A DNA stretch of 45,758 bases. Origin: Oscillatoriales cyanobacterium (GTDB lineage Bacteria > Cyanobacteriota > Cyanobacteriia > Cyanobacteriales > Microcoleaceae). This document shows, in pieces, positions 41,439 through 45,758 of this stretch (the stretch's first letter is position 1; each line of letters opens with the position of its first letter). The position numbers and the translations under genes are program-made. The stretch is taken from NCBI GenBank assembly GCA_004293365.1, contig RDYN01000036.1, positions 39,236 through 84,993 on the forward strand, read 5' to 3'. The notes beneath the pieces were generated by a model. That model saw only the letters and a program-made list of their open reading frames with translations, did no database searches and was not told the origin of the DNA.

Positions 41439-42203
41439 ATGAAAACCCTCTCCTTTAGCATTATCCTCATCTCAGCAGTTATAGCCACCATCACACCAGC
41501 GGTTTTCGCCCAAACACAGCCAGCCACCGAAATCTATATCGATAAAAATTGTCGCCCCAACCAAAAACTAACCCAACTGGAAAGATACACTATCTTCTTC
41601 AGAAACGAATTTACAACAAACGGTCAAAAATATTTATTTTACAGCGCCCGCTATCAAGATGGAGGCGTGGTTCTATGTATATCAAAACCAAATTTTAACC
41701 AACCAAAACCTTTAAATCAACCCAAAATACAAGCCAACTTTATTGACAAAATAGTTCCAGATACCCAAAACAAAACTGCCTTTATCATCACAGTCAGAGA
41801 AGGCAATGGTCTTGATACACCCATGACAAATTATGGCCTAGATTTCAAAAATGTCGATCGACCAAAACTCACATCCCTGTCCCTCCTACAGCAGCGCGGA
41901 ACCCTCAAAGAAGGCGACCCCAGCCTTCCCAACGGCAGCTTCTACCGCGAACACAGCTTCCAAGGACGTGCAAATCAATCCCTCACCATCGACCTCAAAA
42001 GCAGATCCTTCGAGCACTTCATCACACTCATCGCACCCAGCGGCAATAAAATTGTAGATATCAAAGCCGTTCGCGTCAACAACAGAGAATCCCAAATCAC
42101 CGTAAAATTGCCCAGCAACGGCACTTACAAAATAATTGTTCAAGGACTCGATCGCACCAGCAAAGGTTCCTACACCCTCAGCATTAATTCCAATCAACTT
42201 TAA
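41439..42203 (+). CDS. Secreted protein with C-terminal PPC-like domain
   Basis: A 254-residue protein with a signal peptide (LSFSIILISAVIATITPAVF) and an uncharacterised middle (about 40-150). A bacterial pre-peptidase C-terminal (PPC)-like domain follows (about 155-250). It is recognised from REHSFQGRANQSLTIDLKSR, HFITLIAPSGNKIVDIKAVR and LPSNGTYKIIVQGLDRTSKG then SYTLSIN. PPC domains are beta-sandwich modules on many secreted cyanobacterial proteins, often as adhesive or targeting units. No protease motif is present here. It follows the previous secreted protein by 11 bp. Confidence 0.75.
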   Translation: MKTLSFSIILISAVIATITPAVFAQTQPATEIYIDKNCRPNQKLTQLERYTIFFRNEFTTNGQKYLFYSARYQDGGVVLCISKPNFNQPKPLNQPKIQANFIDKIVPDTQNKTAFIITVREGNGLDTPMTNYGLDFKNVDRPKLTSLSLLQQRGTLKEGDPSLPNGSFYREHSFQGRANQSLTIDLKSRSFEHFITLIAPSGNKIVDIKAVRVNNRESQITVKLPSNGTYKIIVQGLDRTSKGSYTLSINSNQL

Positions 42204-42372
42204 CTAGATTTCAACCACATTCATCCGCGTTCATCTGCGGTTACAAAATCTAAATTTTATCCTTGCAAACAGCCAAAAATCACACACAAACATCAAAGCA
42301 AAACTTATCAATCACTAGCAGAACCAACCAAACATCAGCCAAGATAGAAACCAACCCATTCCCCCAACCGCC

Positions 42373-43527
42373 ATGACAGACATCAACCAAATAGCCGCCG
42401 CCCTAGAAAGCCAAGACTACAAAGGCGCCGCCCAACTCATCAAACAACTGCAAAAAGAATCCCCCGAAAACCCCTGGGTGCAATACTACATCGGCCGCTA
42501 CTACGAACTCACCAACAACCCCGAAAAAGCCCAAACAAGCTACAAACAAATACTCCGCGACATCACCAACCCAAAAATCGTCTCCCAAGCCCGCCAAGGC
42601 ATTCAACGCATTGAAACCGCACAACAAAACCTGCGCCAACAAGCGATCGCAACCGCCAAAAACGACCCCAGCAGCCTCGAACCCGGACTCCTCATCCTCG
42701 AACCCGTGAGTCCCGAAGACAAACCCGCAGCCGTACAAAATATCAGCAGAATCTTCAAAATCGACGCCTACACAACCCGAATGCAAATCCAAAGCCGCGG
42801 CTGGAGACTCTACAAAACCGGCCCCATCGCCGAACTCCGAATTTACGGCCAAGAACTTCTCAACGCCGGAATTCCCGTATTTTGGGCAACCCTAGCCGAC
42901 ATTAAAAAAATCCAAATTTTCCGAGTGCAACACTTCCAATCTCTCTCTTCTCCAGCAGTTGTTTGTAAAGATAACCTAGATCGACTCGGTTCCATAGAAT
43001 TTAACTGGTCAGAAATCAGCCAAAGAGTAGAAGGCTTATTGCCAATGTTCATGGAAATCATGGACTACTCCCCCAACCGCAGAACCGAGCAATTTCGCCA
43101 CAAAGAAATCACCCAAGATTACGCTCAAATCTGCGACTTGCACCTTCCCAGCAGAAACTGTATTCTGCGAATTTGCGACCAAAGTTACGAATTTAAAACA
43201 GGAGTGGACTTCACTCAAAGTTCAGCAGCTAGCGTAGTTTCACCGCCGTCAAAAAACAGAATATCGAGAGTCAAAAAATCCCCACAACTACCTCAAAGTA
43301 CCACCAGAATCAACTGGAATCACTTGCTGGAAATATTTGACCAACAGTTAGACGTTACAGTGTGGTCGGAATTTACTCCCTTTGCGGAGACAGTCCTCGA
43401 TTACACGCATATGTTAAGCAAGATTGACTCTCATGTAGAGGTAGAGCGCAAATCCGAAACTCCTTGGGATCCGGCGTTCCAGCTATACAGCGGATTAGCC
43501 TTTCTCAGAAACCAAGGAAATAAATAA
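42373..43527 (+). CDS. TPR-containing protein, 384 residues
   Basis: Residues about 1-75 contain two TPR-like units (YKGAAQLIKQLQKESPENPW, VQYYIGRYYELTNNPEKAQT). A larger domain of unknown type follows, with AYTTRMQIQSRGWRLYKTGP, ELLNAGIPVFWATLADIKKI and YAQICDLHLPSRNCILRICD, then a helical end (FDQQLDVTVWSEFTPFAETV). No membrane helix or catalytic motif is obvious. I recall related cyanobacterial TPR proteins without assigned function. GC-rich, Asn/Pro-rich codon use at the start matches the following lipase-like genes. ATG at 42373. Confidence 0.68.
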   Translation: MTDINQIAAALESQDYKGAAQLIKQLQKESPENPWVQYYIGRYYELTNNPEKAQTSYKQILRDITNPKIVSQARQGIQRIETAQQNLRQQAIATAKNDPSSLEPGLLILEPVSPEDKPAAVQNISRIFKIDAYTTRMQIQSRGWRLYKTGPIAELRIYGQELLNAGIPVFWATLADIKKIQIFRVQHFQSLSSPAVVCKDNLDRLGSIEFNWSEISQRVEGLLPMFMEIMDYSPNRRTEQFRHKEITQDYAQICDLHLPSRNCILRICDQSYEFKTGVDFTQSSAASVVSPPSKNRISRVKKSPQLPQSTTRINWNHLLEIFDQQLDVTVWSEFTPFAETVLDYTHMLSKIDSHVEVERKSETPWDPAFQLYSGLAFLRNQGNK

Positions 43528-43634
43528 CAAAAAAAGAGTTAAAAATTCAAAATGAGTAATCCCATTTTTAAATTTTTAACCTCAGCATTTGGAATTATCC
43601 AATCCCCTATTCACTATTGCGAATTCCCAATTTC

Positions 43635-44099
43635 CTACTTGGTTTTCACCTGACGCGCCATTTCCCGGAAATTGTTCATGCTTGGCCCTGGGCCCCGACG
43701 AGTTGCAGTTGGTGTCGGCATTAAATTATTAGGAGCAAAAGTCAGAACAGGTTGAGCTTGACTCGACACTTTGCCGTTAGTTGCACCAGCAGCAGGTACC
43801 TTAGCGGGTTCCGCAGTCTTAGCAGCAGCGCTAGCGACTGGTTCTTTTTCTTTCTTGGACTTTTTCTCTACCTTAGCTTTCTTTGCCGGTTCAGACTTCT
43901 CAGACTTAACAGGCTCAAAGGAAGCCGGTGCGGCCGCAACAGGCTCAGCCTTCTTGGCAGCCGCAGGCTCAGCCTTGGTAGGCTCAACTTTTGCCGGAGA
44001 TTCGCCCAAATCTAGGAAATATTCAGACTTGTTCAAGCCCAACAGTCCGGCGAAAAAGCCGAAAATACCGCCGAAGAAATTTTTGATAAAACCAAACAT
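43635..44099 (-). CDS. Ala/Lys/Pro-rich protein with amphipathic N-terminus
   Basis: A 154-residue protein. The first 22 residues (FGFIKNFFGGIFGFFAGLLG) form a hydrophobic or amphipathic helix. The centre (about 35-105) is a low-complexity Ala-Lys-Glu-Pro stretch. The C-terminus, TFAPNNLMPTPTATRRGPGP then SMNNFREMARQVK, is the most protein-like and, as I recall, conserved in other cyanobacteria. The design suggests a membrane-attached, disordered linker carrying a C-terminal binding motif. The function is unknown. It is convergent with the upstream TPR gene. Confidence 0.7.
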   Translation of the reverse strand: MFGFIKNFFGGIFGFFAGLLGLNKSEYFLDLGESPAKVEPTKAEPAAAKKAEPVAAAPASFEPVKSEKSEPAKKAKVEKKSKKEKEPVASAAAKTAEPAKVPAAGATNGKVSSQAQPVLTFAPNNLMPTPTATRRGPGPSMNNFREMARQVKTK

Positions 44100-44415
44100 T
44101 AGACTTACTCCTTTTGTTCTTTTAGAGAAATATGTACCAGTTTGTCAACAAAGTTAGATTACGAGCTAAGGCAACTTTTGTCTATATTTCTTAATCAAAA
44201 TTTACATTTCTTGATAAAAAATTCAGAGCTTCTAGTAATTTTTACTCAGTAATGCCAGTTTTAACTTTGCACTTATTTACGATTATCTCAGAATTTATGA
44301 CTGATTTGTTATTGGCCCGCGATACCTAGATCCGATTCGCTAGCTGTCCTAGTAGGGGTCAAACTCACGCCAGGGAGTGATTTATGCTGTAATCACTAAG
44401 CAATTTTCCAGTAAA

Positions 44416-45033
44416 ATGAACAGTTCGCTCGATCGCAATCCCGTCATCCTCATCCACGGCATCTGGGACACCAAAACCATATTCAGTCAAATGTCCGCCC
44501 GCCTCACCGAACTCGGATGGGCAGTTCACAGCCTCAACCTCACCCCCAACGACGGCAGCCTCGGCCTCGACTCCCTAGCCAAGCAACTCGCAGACTACAT
44601 CTCTGAGACGTTCGATCCAGAACAGACTTTAGACATAGTAGGCTACAGCATGGGAGGCATCGTCAGCCGCTACTACGTCCAGCGACTCGGAGGCATTAAC
44701 CGAGTCCAGCGTTTCATCACCATATCTTCCCCCCACAAAGGAACCCTCACCGCCTATTCCCTGCCCCTACCAGGATACCTGGATATGCGGCCGGATAGCG
44801 GCTTACTGCGCGATTTAAATCAAGATGTAACCGTGCTCAAACGCATAAACTTTACATCAATGTGGACGCCCTTTGACATCATGATTTTACCGTCGAACAG
44901 CTCCCAAATGCCAGTAGGCAAAGAAGTCAAACTCAACGTAATGTTGCACCGCCAAATGGTAACAGAAACCCAAAGCATTAACGCATTAATAGAAGAACTA
45001 AAAGCACCTATTAAAAATAAAGTTCCCACTTAA
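44416..45033 (+). CDS. Alpha/beta-hydrolase, lipase-like, copy 1
   Basis: A 205-residue hydrolase from the ATG at 44416. It has the oxyanion strand NPVILIHGIWD, the nucleophile elbow GYSMGG (Ser) and RVQRFITISSPHKGTLTAYS. A likely catalytic His is in VMLHRQMV, and the acid residue is less clear. The fold and motifs resemble small bacterial triacylglycerol lipases. There is no signal peptide, so it should act in the cytoplasm or at a membrane. A GTG at 44377 would add thirteen residues that look non-coding. It is two bases from its paralogue downstream. Confidence 0.85.
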   Translation: MNSSLDRNPVILIHGIWDTKTIFSQMSARLTELGWAVHSLNLTPNDGSLGLDSLAKQLADYISETFDPEQTLDIVGYSMGGIVSRYYVQRLGGINRVQRFITISSPHKGTLTAYSLPLPGYLDMRPDSGLLRDLNQDVTVLKRINFTSMWTPFDIMILPSNSSQMPVGKEVKLNVMLHRQMVTETQSINALIEELKAPIKNKVPT

Positions 45034-45035
45034 AA

Positions 45036-45644
45036 ATGAATAGCAAATTCAGCCGCAACCCAGTCTTGCTAATTCACGGAATCTTCAGAAAATCGGGGAT
45101 TTTCCACAAAATGTCTGCCTACCTCAGAGATTTAGGTTTGTCAGTCTACACCCTAGATCTCTCACCCCACTGGGGCAACGCCAGCATAAACGAATTAGCC
45201 CAACAAATGGCAGATTATATAGACAAAAATTTCGAGCCACAACAGCCTTTAGATATCGTAGGATTGAGCATGGGCGGTTTAGTAAGTCGCTATTACCTGC
45301 AAAGGTTAGGCGGAATTAACCGAGTGCAGCGCTTTATTGCCATATCTTCGCCTCACAGCGGTACTTGGACGGCCTACACTCTCTGGGGTCAAGGCTGCGT
45401 TCAAATGCGTCCTGGCAGTGCTTTTCTGGAAGATTTAAATCGAGATGCTGCGTTGTTGGAAAAGCTGAATTTTACTTCGATTTGGACAGATTGGGATTTC
45501 ATCATTGTCCCTGCTTCTAGTTCGCAAATATCGGTGGCAAAAGAAGTAAAATTGTCCGTGTTCGCCCATGGGATGATGGCGAGGCATTCCCGCAGTTTAA
45601 AAGCGGTTGCGGAGGCACTTTCAGAACCATTGAAAAATTATTAG
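45036..45644 (+). CDS. Alpha/beta-hydrolase, lipase-like, copy 2
   Basis: A 202-residue paralogue of the preceding gene: NPVLLIHGIFR, nucleophile elbow GLSMGG, RVQRFIAISSPHSGTWTAYT, and SVFAHGMMARHSRSL near the end with the probable His. The copies share most of the core but diverge around the DNQ/DLSP acidic loop. That suggests an old tandem duplication with some specialisation. It starts 2 bp after the first copy stops, so they are co-transcribed. The substrate is unknown. Confidence 0.85.
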   Translation: MNSKFSRNPVLLIHGIFRKSGIFHKMSAYLRDLGLSVYTLDLSPHWGNASINELAQQMADYIDKNFEPQQPLDIVGLSMGGLVSRYYLQRLGGINRVQRFIAISSPHSGTWTAYTLWGQGCVQMRPGSAFLEDLNRDAALLEKLNFTSIWTDWDFIIVPASSSQISVAKEVKLSVFAHGMMARHSRSLKAVAEALSEPLKNY

Positions 45645-45659
45645 TATGATGTCTCTTAA

Positions 45660-45758
45660 GTTTGTAGTGAGGACTTTAGTCCTTTTCAATATCGGAGGAC
45701 TTTAGTCCTCACTACGAACTATTTTGATTGCGGGTTTGTAGTGAGGACTTTAGTCCTT
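45660..45758. repeat. GGACTTTAGTCC hairpin repeat, plus a cut-off second copy
   Basis: GTTTGTAGTGAGGACTTTAG, with its complement ending CTCACTACGAACT at about 45719, then GGGTTTGTAGTGAGGACTTT as the start of another copy that runs off the window end. Same family as at 1720 and 10992. Confidence 0.88.

Noticed and set aside
1-45758. tRNA, rRNA, tmRNA or an intact transposase
   Set aside because: No cloverleaf with a GGTTCGA-type T-loop and acceptor stem, no rRNA segment and no transposase-like protein was recognised by eye; a dedicated covariance-model scan was not possible.

Overview
The window is chromosomal DNA of a filamentous cyanobacterium, most like the Oscillatoriales (Microcoleus/Oscillatoria type). 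The host call rests on very frequent HIP1 octamers (GCGATCGC), cyanobacterium-restricted genes (a CRR7-type NDH-1 factor, ferredoxin-sulfite reductase, a DUF3153 lipoprotein, an SSB without an acidic tail, XisH/XisI) and several families of interspersed hairpin repeats (GTAGTGAGGACTTTAGTCC, AAACCCGGTTTCT, GTGCGCATTGCGCAC, CCCCCTTAATAAGGGGG). The genus is inferred. No tRNA, rRNA, CRISPR array or intact insertion sequence was seen.

Layout. 1-3.3 kb: LapA-like membrane protein, DUF3153 lipoprotein and a PmbA/TldD-type protein. 3.5-7.1 kb: a minus-strand set of PD-(D/E)XK nuclease-like protein, P-loop ATPase and TPR protein, a possible conflict or signalling module. 7.2-8.1 kb: small TPR membrane protein and SSB, divergent from the mreB-mreC-mreD cell-shape operon (8.4-10.9 kb). 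Then a HAD phosphatase and argB. 13.1-18.8 kb: an accessory island of small toxin-antitoxin-like or XisHI-like cassettes separated by HIP1-rich repeats. Four loci there are damaged: a truncated DUF4926 copy, a gene split by TGA-TAA, a frameshifted DUF433 gene and a nonsense-interrupted xisH. DUF6883/DUF4926, a two-gene unit at 15.9-16.8 kb, xisI and VapBC look intact.

18.8-22.7 kb: two RTX proteins, a CAP-domain protein and a subtilisin-like protease, both probably exported by type I secretion. 22.9-25.0 kb: an HTH-like protein and a three-gene set DUF948 / YtxH / small membrane protein. Then msrA and a degenerate tandem-repeat zone. 26.9-29.7 kb: a translationally coupled pair, an unrecognised protein and a fusion of a ketoacyl synthase III with a heme-oxygenase-like metal-oxidase domain. 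This is the best candidate for undescribed chemistry in the window.

30.1-38.9 kb: conserved hypothetical, serS, a repeat-rich intergenic region holding what looks like a complete small-RNA gene (palindromic operator, promoter, Rho-independent terminator), a GT4 glycosyltransferase, a zinc-ribbon membrane protein, crr7, sulfite reductase, and rsmE carrying hairpin repeats inserted in frame. 39.0-45.7 kb: DUF104-like/MazF pair, two LprI-like secreted proteins, two further secreted proteins (one with a PPC-like domain), a TPR protein, an Ala/Lys-rich protein and two tandem lipase-like hydrolases, ending in another hairpin repeat.

All calls were made by reading the sequence. No database search was run, so family names are from memory and are marked where uncertain.
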